21,813 bases of DNA from DAOTUB01 sp034437455 (GTDB lineage: Bacteria > Chloroflexota > Anaerolineae > B4-G1): NCBI GenBank assembly GCA_034437455.1, contig DAOTUB010000012.1:1-21813 (forward strand). The letters are read 5' to 3'. Shown one piece after another: positions 14,472 to 21,622 of the stretch; positions within the stretch are counted from its first letter, which is position 1, and every line of letters starts with the position of its first letter. Under the pieces are notes generated by a model. It searched no databases. It was not told where the DNA came from and saw only the letters and a list, made by a program, of their open reading frames with translations. Both the position numbers and the translations under genes were made by a program.

Positions 14472-15322
14472 CCCAAGTAGCATTTCAAGGCATCGCTGGC
14501 GCTTATTCGGAGGAGGCCATCCGTCAGTTCTTTGGCCCGGAGGTGGAGAGCATTCCCTGTAGGACGCTGGACGAAGTGTTCCCCATCGTGGAAGATGGAG
14601 ACGCCGACTATGGGATGGTGCCGGTGGAGAACGCCGTCGCCGGTTCTGTGACCCGTTCCTATGAACTGTTGATGGAGCGCGACCTGCGCGTCTGCGCCGA
14701 GACGATCTTGCGCGTGCGGCACATGTTGCTCGCCGCCCCCGGCGCCGAGCTGGCCGACCTGAAGCGCGTGCGCTCGCATCCGCAGGCGCTGGCTCAATGC
14801 CAACGTTACCTGAACCGCCACGGGCTGGAACCCGAACCCGCCTTTGATACCGCCGGCAGCGCCCGCGACCTGGCGGCCAACCCGGAACCCGGCGTTGCCG
14901 CCATCGCCGGCGCGTTGGCCGCCGAACTCTATGGTCTGGAGATCCTCGGCCCGGATATCGAGGATTTCCCTTTCAATTACACGCGCTTTTTCATCCTCTC
15001 TCTCGACGATCCCCCGCGCGCGCAGCGGACCAAGACCTCGCTCGTCTTTACCACGCGGCACCAGCCGGGGGCATTGTACGAGTGCTTGGGAGAATTCGCC
15101 ACCCGGGGCATCAACCTGGCCAAGATCGAGTCGCGTCCGCGCCTCAACCGGCCCTGGCAGTACATTTTCTACCTGGACTTTGAGGGACACTGGCAGGATC
15201 CGCAGTGCGAAGCGGCAATTATGGCCTTATTGCGGCGCTCGTCGTTCGTCAAGCTGCTTGGCTCCTACCCCGCCGCCACGACGCCGGTTCTCGATGAGCA
15301 CGTTCAGGAGGTGATGATATGA
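14468..15322 (+). CDS. pheA: Prephenate dehydratase
   Basis: A 284-residue enzyme that converts prephenate to phenylpyruvate, the last committed step before phenylalanine. The catalytic domain starts VAFQGIAGAYSEEA and contains GMVPVENAVAGSV and the active-site motif YTRFFIL (Thr172-Arg173-Phe174). A C-terminal ACT domain (about 188-270) has GALY (201-204) and ESRP (221-224), the motifs that bind feedback-inhibiting Phe. No chorismate mutase domain is fused; that activity is in aroH just upstream. I chose ATG 14468 because it overlaps the aroH stop and has a Shine-Dalgarno (GAGGAGGAAGAG); the frame stays open farther upstream inside aroH only by chance. Confidence 0.95.
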   Translation: MTQVAFQGIAGAYSEEAIRQFFGPEVESIPCRTLDEVFPIVEDGDADYGMVPVENAVAGSVTRSYELLMERDLRVCAETILRVRHMLLAAPGAELADLKRVRSHPQALAQCQRYLNRHGLEPEPAFDTAGSARDLAANPEPGVAAIAGALAAELYGLEILGPDIEDFPFNYTRFFILSLDDPPRAQRTKTSLVFTTRHQPGALYECLGEFATRGINLAKIESRPRLNRPWQYIFYLDFEGHWQDPQCEAAIMALLRRSSFVKLLGSYPAATTPVLDEHVQEVMI

Positions 15323-16332
15323 TCGTTGTGATGAAGCAAAACGCGACCGGCGCCCAGTTCGCCAACGTTGTGGCCCGCGTCGAGCAATTGGGTTGCCGGG
15401 TGCATCTCTCGGAAGGCGAGGAGCGCACCGTCATCGGCGTCATTGGCAATGGGCGCCCGCTGGACCGCGAGCGGATCGAGCACTGGGGGGGCGTCGAACA
15501 GACGGTGCCCATCCTGCGGCCCTTCAAGTTAGCCAGCCGGGATTTCCACCCGCAAGACACCGTCGTCTCGATCAACGGGATAGCAGTAGGAGGCAAGCAA
15601 CTGGTCGTGATGGCCGGGCCGTGTTCCGTCGAAAGCCACGATCAACTGCTGGAGGCCGCACGGGCTGTGAAGGAAGCGGGCGGCTGCGTGCTGCGCGGCG
15701 GGGCCTTCAAGCCGCGCAGTTCTCCCTACAGCTTCCAGGGGTTGGGCGAGGAAGGGCTGCGACTTTTGGCCCAGGCGCGTGCAGAGACCGGACTCGCGGT
15801 CGTCACCGAGGTGATGGAGCCTCAACTGGTGCCGCTCGTCACCACCTACGCCGACGTTCTCCAGATCGGCGCGCGGAACATGCAGAACTATGCCCTGCTG
15901 CACGCCGTCGGCAAGGCGCAGCGCCCGGTGCTGCTCAAGCGGGGCCTGATGTCCACGATGGAGGAGTTGCTGATGGCCGCCGAGTACATCCTCTCCCACG
16001 GCAACGACCGCGTCATCCTATGCGAGCGCGGCATCCGCACGTTCGAGAAATACACTCGCAACACGCTCGATATCAGCGCCGTGCCGCTGCTCAAGCAACT
16101 CAGCCACCTGCCGGTCGTCGTGGACCCCAGCCACGGGACGGGCAAGTGGAGGCTGGTGGAGCCGGTGTCGCGGGCGGCCGTGGCGGCCGGGGCCGATGGG
16201 CTGCTCATCGAGGTCCATCCTCATCCCGAAGAGGCGCTCTCGGACGGCGCGCAGTCTCTCAAACCAGACCGGTTTACCAGGCTGATGCAGGGGTTGCGGC
16301 CTGTGGCCGAGGCCGTCGGGCGAACGCTGTGA
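15319..16332 (+). CDS. aroF: DAHP synthase, type Ibeta, copy B (with pheA/tyrA)
   Basis: Second DAHP synthase, 337 residues, aligned without gaps to copy A at 8863-9876. I count about 80% identical residues by eye. The metal ligands Cys102, His272, Glu298 and Asp309 are conserved. Differences concentrate in the first 70 residues (about 29 changes), the ferredoxin-like domain that in Thermotoga-type enzymes binds the feedback inhibitor, so the two copies may respond to different amino acids. It is coupled to pheA by a 4-nt overlap and to tyrA by GTGA. It probably pulls carbon into the pathway when Phe or Tyr is short, under the leader attenuator. Confidence 0.95.
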   Translation: MIVVMKQNATGAQFANVVARVEQLGCRVHLSEGEERTVIGVIGNGRPLDRERIEHWGGVEQTVPILRPFKLASRDFHPQDTVVSINGIAVGGKQLVVMAGPCSVESHDQLLEAARAVKEAGGCVLRGGAFKPRSSPYSFQGLGEEGLRLLAQARAETGLAVVTEVMEPQLVPLVTTYADVLQIGARNMQNYALLHAVGKAQRPVLLKRGLMSTMEELLMAAEYILSHGNDRVILCERGIRTFEKYTRNTLDISAVPLLKQLSHLPVVVDPSHGTGKWRLVEPVSRAAVAAGADGLLIEVHPHPEEALSDGAQSLKPDRFTRLMQGLRPVAEAVGRTL

Positions 16333-17189
16333 AAAGATTGGCGGAAGCACAGGTCGCCATCTTCGGGCTGGGACTGATGGGCGGCTCGCTGGCCGGGGCG
16401 CTGCGCGGCCAATGCCGGGCTGTCGTTGGCGTGGCGCGGCGAGCGGAGACCGTCGAGACGGCGCTGGCGCTCGGCCTGATCGACCGGGGCACGACCGACC
16501 TGCCAAGCGGCGTGCGACAGGCGGACGTGATCGTCCTGGCGACTCCCGTGCGCGTCATCTTGCAACAGTTGACCGAGATGGGACCGCTCTTGCCCCAGGG
16601 ATGCCTGCTGATGGACCTGGGCAGCACCAAGACGCAGATCGTTGCCGCGATGGATCGGCTGCCCAATCACGTGCAGCCGTTGGGCGGTCACCCGATGTGC
16701 GGCAAAGAAGTCGCGGGAATCGGGGCAGCAGACCCGGCGCTTTACCGGGGCCGCACCTTCATCCTCACTCCACTGGAGCACACCTCGGGGGGGGCGCTGG
16801 CGTTGGGCCGCGCTTTGGCTGAAGCTGTCGGCGCGTGTCCTCTGGTGCTCGGACCCAATCGCCAGGACTATCTGGTGAGCGTCGTCAGCCACTTGCCCTA
16901 TTTGCTGGCCTGCGCGCTCGTCGCCACAGTGGATGCGTTGACATCCGCCGATCCTGCGGCGTGGGAGATCGTCGCGGGCAGTTTCCGCGATGCGTCGCGC
17001 GTCGCCGCCAGCGACGTCAAGATGATGCTCGACATCCTGTTGACCAATCGGGAGGAGGTGCTCAAGGCGCTGAACGTTTATCAGACGCAACTGCACGATC
17101 TAACCCATCTCGTGGAGAGCGGCGACGAGGGCGACGTGCGAACCATACTGAGCGCCATCCGCGAGAGAAGGTTAGAGATGTTCCCTTGA
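16329..17189 (+). CDS. tyrA: Prephenate dehydrogenase
   Basis: A 286-residue enzyme that oxidatively decarboxylates prephenate to 4-hydroxyphenylpyruvate with NAD(P), the step toward tyrosine. The Rossmann motif is VAIFGLGLMGGSLAGAL (residues 9-25), followed by VARRAE, DVIVLATPV, MDLGSTK and the substrate-binding GGHPMCGKE (His121). The C-terminal helical domain contains PNRQDYLVSVVSHLPYLLA. No ACT domain follows, so feedback control may lie with aroF or the attenuator. The start is GTG 16329, overlapping the aroF stop by 4 nt. The same frame is open much farther upstream, antiparallel to nothing functional, and was not used. Confidence 0.93.
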   Translation: MKRLAEAQVAIFGLGLMGGSLAGALRGQCRAVVGVARRAETVETALALGLIDRGTTDLPSGVRQADVIVLATPVRVILQQLTEMGPLLPQGCLLMDLGSTKTQIVAAMDRLPNHVQPLGGHPMCGKEVAGIGAADPALYRGRTFILTPLEHTSGGALALGRALAEAVGACPLVLGPNRQDYLVSVVSHLPYLLACALVATVDALTSADPAAWEIVAGSFRDASRVAASDVKMMLDILLTNREEVLKALNVYQTQLHDLTHLVESGDEGDVRTILSAIRERRLEMFP

Positions 17190-17194
17190 TTCCG

Positions 17195-17211
17195 TGAGCG
17201 CATCGCGCTCA
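17195..17211 (+). terminator. Weak hairpin after tyrA
   Basis: TGAGCG (17195-17200) and CGCTCA (17206-17211) form a 6-bp hairpin six bases after the tyrA stop. The nearest T-run starts about 17 bases later, so this is at best a poor terminator for the aroH-tyrA operon. Confidence 0.25.
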
Positions 17212-17236
17212 GATCCCCAACGCAACCTTTTTGAGG

Positions 17237-17282
17237 TATAATACGTATACATATTGCTGGTTCTGGAAACGTCGAGTTTCCA
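17237..17282 (+). promoter_or_regulatory. Promoter and inverted repeat before the ECF sigma gene
   Basis: A perfect TATAAT (17237-17242) without a good -35 is followed by a 7-bp inverted repeat, TGGAAAC (17264-17270) and GTTTCCA (17276-17282), centred on GTCGA. The repeat ends 12 bases before the start codon. It contains GGAAAC followed by CGTC, words reminiscent of ECF promoter elements but too close together to be one. An operator or a small hairpin over the ribosome-binding region is possible. Confidence 0.35.
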
Positions 17283-17294
17283 TGGAGCGCGCGT

Positions 17295-17846
17295 GTGACC
17301 AACGAAGCAGAGTGGATTCAACTGGCACGGGAGGGTGACCAAGCGGCGTTTGGTCGTCTGGTGGCGGCCTATCAAACGCCCGTTTACAATCTGGCCTACC
17401 GTATGCTGGGCAGTGCGGCGGAGGCAGAGGATGCGGCGCAGGAGGCGTTCTTGCGGGCCTATACTCACTTGAACAGTTACGACCCGCAGCGGCCTTTCAG
17501 TACTTGGCTGTTTTCAATCGCCTCCCATTACTGCATCGACCAACTGAGGCGTCGGCGGATCACCTGGCTACCGCTGGAGGACGAGTTTTCTCTGCCTGTT
17601 CGTTTCGCGAGCGCTAATCCCGGCCCAGAGGCCACAGCGGCGCGGCGAGAACAGCAGGATCAGGTGCAGCAACTATTGGACCTGCTCTCGCCGCCCGATC
17701 GGTCGGCGATCACGCTTCATTACTGGTACGATTATTCCTACCAGGAGATCGCTCAGATGTTGGGCCTGACGGTGAGCGCGGTGAAATCGCGGCTCTATCG
17801 CGCCCGGCGCGCCCTGGCAGAGAGGATGGAGGGCAAAGCCCTGTAG
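17295..17846 (+). CDS. ECF-family RNA polymerase sigma factor
   Basis: A 183-residue sigma factor of the extracytoplasmic function (sigma-70 group 4) family. Region 2 (about 18-88) includes AEAEDAAQEAFLRAY (core binding) and FSTWLFSIASHYCIDQLRRRR (-10 recognition). A variable linker follows, and region 4 (about 125-178) has LSPPDRSAITLHYWYDYSYQEIAQMLGLTVSAVKSRLYRARR, a helix-turn-helix for the -35. The start is GTG 17295; no strong Shine-Dalgarno is seen. The next gene is a membrane zinc-binding anti-sigma factor, giving the usual pairing in which the sigma is held at the membrane until an envelope signal releases it. The two envelope genes downstream are the likely targets. Confidence 0.93.
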   Translation: MTNEAEWIQLAREGDQAAFGRLVAAYQTPVYNLAYRMLGSAAEAEDAAQEAFLRAYTHLNSYDPQRPFSTWLFSIASHYCIDQLRRRRITWLPLEDEFSLPVRFASANPGPEATAARREQQDQVQQLLDLLSPPDRSAITLHYWYDYSYQEIAQMLGLTVSAVKSRLYRARRALAERMEGKAL

Positions 17847-17875
17847 GGCCGTCGTCGCCCTGGGGAGGACGGATA

Positions 17876-18406
17876 ATGAATTGTGAACAGATTGGCGAAA
17901 TGATGTCGGCGCGGCTGGACGGCTGCCTCGACGATGCAGAGATGGCGATCCTGGAGAGTCACCTGGCCGCGTGCGACGCTTGCCAGGTCGCGTGGCGCAA
18001 GATGCAGGCGCTCGATCGGTTGTTTGCCTCCGCTCCGACGGTGCGCGCGCCGTCCCTCTTTCGCGTGCAGGTCATTGCCCGCATCAATCGCAGGGAGCAG
18101 GCGCGCCGGACGCTCGTCGGTGGAGCGGCGCTGGTGTTGGGGACGGTGGCCCTGGCACTGCTCGTGCTGGCGCCGCTCCCCTTTGGCTTGCTCAAGACAC
18201 TGGGCATCACACCGGCGCTGATAGGCGGCGGGCCAGAGACGCTTGCTCAAATTCTATCTTTCCTGAACGCGCTGGCCCACACTCTGCTGGTATTAATCGA
18301 GCCATTTGCCATCCCTCTTGTCTTTCTGGGCTTGTGCAGCCTGGGCGCTGCCCTGGTGTTGAACGGTCTCTGGATAGGCGCAATGCGCCGTTTACGAGCG
18401 GCGTAG
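17876..18406 (+). CDS. Membrane anti-sigma factor with zinc-binding domain
   Basis: A 176-residue protein. The N-terminal ZAS (zf-HC2) domain contains His29-x3-Cys33-x2-Cys36 in ESHLAACDACQ, the zinc signature that clamps ECF sigma factors in the cytoplasm. A basic linker (RRREQ-like, about 71-78) is followed by three predicted membrane segments near 80-104, 122-141 and 144-166. Most members have one membrane pass, so three is slightly unusual. The Shine-Dalgarno GGGGAGGA lies just before ATG 17876. It follows the sigma gene by 29 bases and is surely its partner; the signal it senses is unknown. Confidence 0.88.
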   Translation: MNCEQIGEMMSARLDGCLDDAEMAILESHLAACDACQVAWRKMQALDRLFASAPTVRAPSLFRVQVIARINRREQARRTLVGGAALVLGTVALALLVLAPLPFGLLKTLGITPALIGGGPETLAQILSFLNALAHTLLVLIEPFAIPLVFLGLCSLGAALVLNGLWIGAMRRLRAA

Positions 18407-18490
18407 GTCGATGGCAGATTGTCCCAATCCGCCATTGCCGGTCGCTAAATTTTTCCAAAGGAGACATCCACGCCCCTACGGGGCACCACG

Positions 18491-18590
18491 AAGGACGAAA
18501 ATGTAGGGCGGTTTTGCTAACCGCCATAGGGTCGGATAACGTGCAACCTCCGGTTGCCTGCCGACCTACAGAGTTATTTTCGGAGGAGAT
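18491..18590 (+). repeat. Structured repeat, copy B, carrying the toast-rack gene Shine-Dalgarno
   Basis: Second copy of the element at 14011-14090. Stem I pairs 18502-18506 with 18566-18570; stem II pairs 18507-18513 with 18519-18525 around the same TTGCT loop; stem III pairs 18531-18535 with 18561-18565. Its apex carries an extra 6-bp hairpin (18543-18548 with 18552-18557) not in copy A. In stem II an A-T pair of copy A becomes G-C here and a T.G pair becomes C-G. The block ending CGGAGGAG provides the Shine-Dalgarno for ATG 18595. A small GC hairpin (18473-18485) precedes it. Confidence 0.75.
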
Positions 18591-18594
18591 GTAG

Positions 18595-19488
18595 ATGAAC
18601 AAGATCACAATCGTATTGATGGCGTTTTTGCTGCTGGGCGGCACACTTGCCTGTGGCTTCACGGTGCGGGCGCCGGATATCGACATCCAGGTGCCCACGC
18701 TTCAAGTCGGCGAGATGCAGGATGAGAGACGCTCGATCCCTCTCGCCGGAGCCGAATCGGCTGCTGTCGAGATTCTCTTTGGCGCGGGCGATCTGGAGAT
18801 CGAAGCGGGGACTTCTGACGAGCTCTTTTCCGGCCACTTTCGCTATAACGTCGAGCGGTGGGAGCCGCAGATAACCTACGACGATGACGTGCTGGTCATC
18901 AAACAAGGGGGGCATGAGGAGGACTGGGCCATTCCCACCGGGATGACCCGCAACGAGTGGGACCTGGAATTCTCACCCGAGATACCGCTTGAGATGGATA
19001 TCACATTGGGCGCGGGGGAAGGATCGTTGGACTTCACCGGGCTGCAACTGGCGGCGCTCGACGTGGACATGGGCGCGGGAGATTTCACCTTGCGCTTTGA
19101 CGAGCCGAACGAGATCGAAATGGAGCAGCTCACGTTGGACACCGGAGCCTCAAAACTGGAGGTGCGCCGCGTTGGGAACGCCAGCCCGAAGCGGGTAAAG
19201 CTGCAAGGCGGCGTGGGCAACATCACGCTGGACCTCACAGGGGCCTGGGCTCGCTCAGCCGAGGTGCGGATCACGACCGGCGTCGGCTCGCTCACGCTGC
19301 GTCTGCCCGACGACGTGGGTGTGCGGGTCGAGACGGAAGGCGGGCTGTCGCACGTAGAGTCGTCTGGACTCGAGCGCGAGGGCAATCTCTACGTCAACGA
19401 TGCTTTTGGCGAGGCCGATTCAGAACTGCACATTACCATCACAACGGGCGTCGGCAACGTCCGCCTGATCGGAGTGTCCAACGACTAG
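18595..19488 (+). CDS. Toast-rack family lipoprotein
   Basis: A 297-residue predicted lipoprotein. The signal sequence MNKITIVLMAFLLLGGTLAC ends with a slightly atypical lipobox (TLAC, Cys20). The mature protein begins with a segment like the toast-rack N-terminal domain (IPLAGAESAAVEILFGAGDLEIEAGT-type repeats written around about 45-75). A beta-helical region follows, with repeated GAG/GVG turns (LGAGEGSLDF, MGAGDFTLRF, GVGNITLDL, GVGSLTLRL, GVGNVRLIG) near 137-295, similar to the LiaF-type C-terminal domain of cell-envelope stress proteins. The family is of poorly known function and is often found near envelope stress regulators. It sits between the anti-sigma factor and a bactofilin-like protein, so I infer a role in sensing or protecting the envelope. 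Confidence 0.78.
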   Translation: MNKITIVLMAFLLLGGTLACGFTVRAPDIDIQVPTLQVGEMQDERRSIPLAGAESAAVEILFGAGDLEIEAGTSDELFSGHFRYNVERWEPQITYDDDVLVIKQGGHEEDWAIPTGMTRNEWDLEFSPEIPLEMDITLGAGEGSLDFTGLQLAALDVDMGAGDFTLRFDEPNEIEMEQLTLDTGASKLEVRRVGNASPKRVKLQGGVGNITLDLTGAWARSAEVRITTGVGSLTLRLPDDVGVRVETEGGLSHVESSGLEREGNLYVNDAFGEADSELHITITTGVGNVRLIGVSND

Positions 19489-19509
19489 GACCCCTACGGA
19501 GGTGCGAAA

Positions 19510-20610
19510 ATGCACAGGCGAATCTTGAATTGGTTAATTGTGCTGCTGGTCGGGGTGCTGTTGCTTCCGGTCACGCCAGCGCTGGCGCTCCCCTACCGAG
19601 AGCGCAGCAAGCCGCCAGACGATGGCGTCATCGTCTGGAACGAGGATTACACGCTGGAAGAAGGCGAGGAATTGGATAGCGACCTGATCGTCTTTAACGG
19701 CGACGTGACGCTGGAGGCCGACAGCCGCGTCAGGGGCTCTGTCGTTGTCTGGGGTGGAGATGCCGACGTGGAAGGCACTATCGAGAAGGAATTAGTCGTC
19801 TCGGACGGGAACATAACTCTAGGCGACGACGCCTGGGTGGAGGGGAACGTCGTGTGCAGTTGGAATTGTGGCATCGAGCTGGGGGACGCCCGCGTAGAGG
19901 GGAGCATCATCGAGGGGATTTCCGCGCGCGGCCTCCCGTTGGATCGCTGGCGCGATGTGATACGAATGCCGCTCCTTATCCCGTCCTCCCTGATGAGGGT
20001 TTCTGGCCCGAGAGTAGCGCTGGAGTGGACCTTCGCGACCCTACGCAGCGTGACTACGATACTCGTCATCGCAGCGGTAGCGGGGCTGGTGGCGCTGATT
20101 TGGCCCCACCAGACGGCTCAGGTCGGGCAGGCCGTGATCGAGACGCCGTGGCCCAGTTTTGGCATCGGGCTGCTGACGGCCGCCGCCGCCGTCGCGCTCA
20201 TCGTCGCGCTGGCGATCACGATCTGTTTTTCACCCGCTTCCTTTCTGGTGACGATCGCTCTCGGCGTGGCAGGGCTGTTTGGTTGGATCGGTATTGGCGG
20301 GCTGGTCGGGGAGCGGCTGATGCAGGCACTCAATGTGCGTGAGAGCGCGCCGCTGTGGACCGTCGGATTGGGGACGCTGGTCATCACGTTGATCGGCGCG
20401 GGATTGAGCACTTTCGTCTGCCTGGCGCCGTTTGGTTGGCTCATGATCGTCGGCCTGGGTTGCCTGGGATTGGGCGCTGTAGTGCTGACTCGCTTCGGCA
20501 GGACGCCTTTTGTCTATCCCTCCTCTCCTCCGTCGGCTCCGGTCGAAGCGCCCGTACCCTCTAATCTGCCAGAAAAAGAGACCGAGAACGACGAAACAGA
20601 AAACGTGTAA
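19510..20610 (+). CDS. Bactofilin-like polytopic membrane protein
   Basis: A 366-residue protein. A signal sequence (about 1-26, ending PALA) is followed by a region of short beta-helix rungs at about 40-136 (DSDLIVFNGDVTLEADS, RGSVVVWGGDADVEG, KELVVSDGNITLGDDA, EGNVVCSWNCGIELG), the repeat style of polymer-forming bactofilins. Four to five hydrophobic segments follow between about 178 and 328, then an acidic Pro/Ser-rich tail ending NDETENV. True bactofilins are cytoplasmic and have no signal peptide or membrane helices, so the rungs here would face outside. Two Cys (116, 120) lie in the rung region. It is the last gene of the envelope module, with Shine-Dalgarno GGAGGTG before ATG 19510, and ends at a strong terminator. 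Confidence 0.8.
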   Translation: MHRRILNWLIVLLVGVLLLPVTPALALPYRERSKPPDDGVIVWNEDYTLEEGEELDSDLIVFNGDVTLEADSRVRGSVVVWGGDADVEGTIEKELVVSDGNITLGDDAWVEGNVVCSWNCGIELGDARVEGSIIEGISARGLPLDRWRDVIRMPLLIPSSLMRVSGPRVALEWTFATLRSVTTILVIAAVAGLVALIWPHQTAQVGQAVIETPWPSFGIGLLTAAAAVALIVALAITICFSPASFLVTIALGVAGLFGWIGIGGLVGERLMQALNVRESAPLWTVGLGTLVITLIGAGLSTFVCLAPFGWLMIVGLGCLGLGAVVLTRFGRTPFVYPSSPPSAPVEAPVPSNLPEKETENDETENV

Positions 20611-20622
20611 TCGCGTGTCATC

Positions 20623-20665
20623 AAAAAAGCCGGCGAGATCTCGGATGAGATCTCGCCGGCTTTTT
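20623..20665. terminator. Bidirectional terminator between convergent genes
   Basis: A perfect 14-bp stem (20629-20642 with 20647-20660) with a 4-nt loop is flanked by six A on the left and five T on the right, so it works in both directions. It separates the plus-strand envelope module from the minus-strand deacetylase. Confidence 0.93.
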
Positions 20666-20683
20666 CGTCCGTTGTCTGTTAGA

Positions 20684-21577
20684 TCACTTACTCTCCAGTT
20701 TGTCAATGAAACTCTCCAGCGTGTCGTTCCCCCGGACGCGCAGGCGCGGCAACTCGAATAAATTCTCCCGCGTGTGTGTCACACCCCACTCGGTCGTCAC
20801 CGCCCCCCAGTAGCCCGCCGATTCGAGCACAGCGATCACGTTTGCGTCGCGCTGGCCGGAGGGGTAGCAGAAAAAGCGTGGCAGACGGCCCGTGTGGTAC
20901 TCTATCGCCTCCTGGATGCCCAGGGTCTGGTAGACCAAATAATCGTAGGAACGGTTACGCAGGTCCACGTGATCCCGCCCGTGGGACTGGATGTCCATCC
21001 CCGCATCCGACATCTCTTTCATCTGTGCCCAGGTCATGTAACCCGGCGCCTCATAATGGGTCGGCGTGGCGAGCACAAAGAAGGTGCCCGTAAAGCCGTA
21101 ATTCAGCAACATAGGGAACACGATCTCGTAGGCGTCCCGGTAGCCATCGTCGAAGGTGAGGATGACGGGTTTTTCCGGCAGCGGGTAGCCTGCCATCAGA
21201 TAGAGGTACAGGTCGGTCAAGGTGATGGTGTGATAGCCCGCATCATCCAGGTATTGGAGCTGCGCTCTGAACGTTTCCGGTGAGACGGTCAGGTCGCGGC
21301 GATAGCGATCGGCGTCGGGCGGAAGCTCGGAGACATAATGGTACATCAAGATGGGCACTTGCGCTTCATCGGGCAAGACGATTGGCGTTGCAGTAGCAGT
21401 AGGCGCGGGATTGACCGACTTTTGGGGCGACGAATGACCTTCCTCAATCGGCTTGATGGTCTCGGGAACCTCCCAGTGACCGTGTGCCGGCCTGGAGATC
21501 GGCAGGTTGAGGACGGCAGCAAGGAGGATCACGTGAACTATCAGGACAGCAACATGCAATTTCGATTTTCTGTACAT
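20684..21577 (-). CDS. Membrane-anchored polysaccharide deacetylase
   Basis: A 297-residue carbohydrate esterase family 4 enzyme that removes acetyl groups from an N-acetylated polysaccharide such as peptidoglycan, chitin-like polymer or exopolysaccharide. The N-terminal MYRKSKLHVAVLIVHVILLAAVL is a signal anchor. A Pro/Thr-rich linker follows, then the catalytic domain: PILMYHYVS (about 75-83), TFDDGY with base Asp123 and metal Asp124, SHGRDH with metal His179 and His183, and FFCYPSG (motif 3). LFELPRLRVRGND is the usual C-terminal region. I start at ATG 21577. An in-frame TTG at 21622 coincides with the -35 hexamer of the promoter and is unlikely to be used. It is a single gene, convergent with the envelope module. 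Confidence 0.9.
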   Translation of the reverse strand: MYRKSKLHVAVLIVHVILLAAVLNLPISRPAHGHWEVPETIKPIEEGHSSPQKSVNPAPTATATPIVLPDEAQVPILMYHYVSELPPDADRYRRDLTVSPETFRAQLQYLDDAGYHTITLTDLYLYLMAGYPLPEKPVILTFDDGYRDAYEIVFPMLLNYGFTGTFFVLATPTHYEAPGYMTWAQMKEMSDAGMDIQSHGRDHVDLRNRSYDYLVYQTLGIQEAIEYHTGRLPRFFCYPSGQRDANVIAVLESAGYWGAVTTEWGVTHTRENLFELPRLRVRGNDTLESFIDKLESK

Positions 21578-21593
21578 AGGTAGGGCGAGGGGT

Positions 21594-21622
21594 AGGATAC
21601 CCCAGATGGAGCGATCTGTCAA
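21594..21622 (-). promoter_or_regulatory. Promoter of the polysaccharide deacetylase
   Basis: Read on the minus strand, TTGACA (21622-21617) is followed after exactly 17 bp by TATCCT (21599-21594). Transcription would start near 21587, about 10 bases before ATG 21577, with no Shine-Dalgarno between. This makes a nearly leaderless mRNA and explains why the longer reading from TTG is not the real start. Confidence 0.7.

Noticed and set aside
15393..16328. N-terminal extension of the tyrA reading frame
   Set aside because: The frame is open because of high GC inside aroF copy B; the extension is Arg/Gly-rich without any domain, and GTG 16329 fits the Rossmann start and the overlap pattern.
21578..21622. 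TTG start of the deacetylase with 15 extra residues
   Set aside because: The TTG is the first base triplet of a perfect -35 hexamer with a -10 at the right distance, so this stretch is promoter rather than coding.
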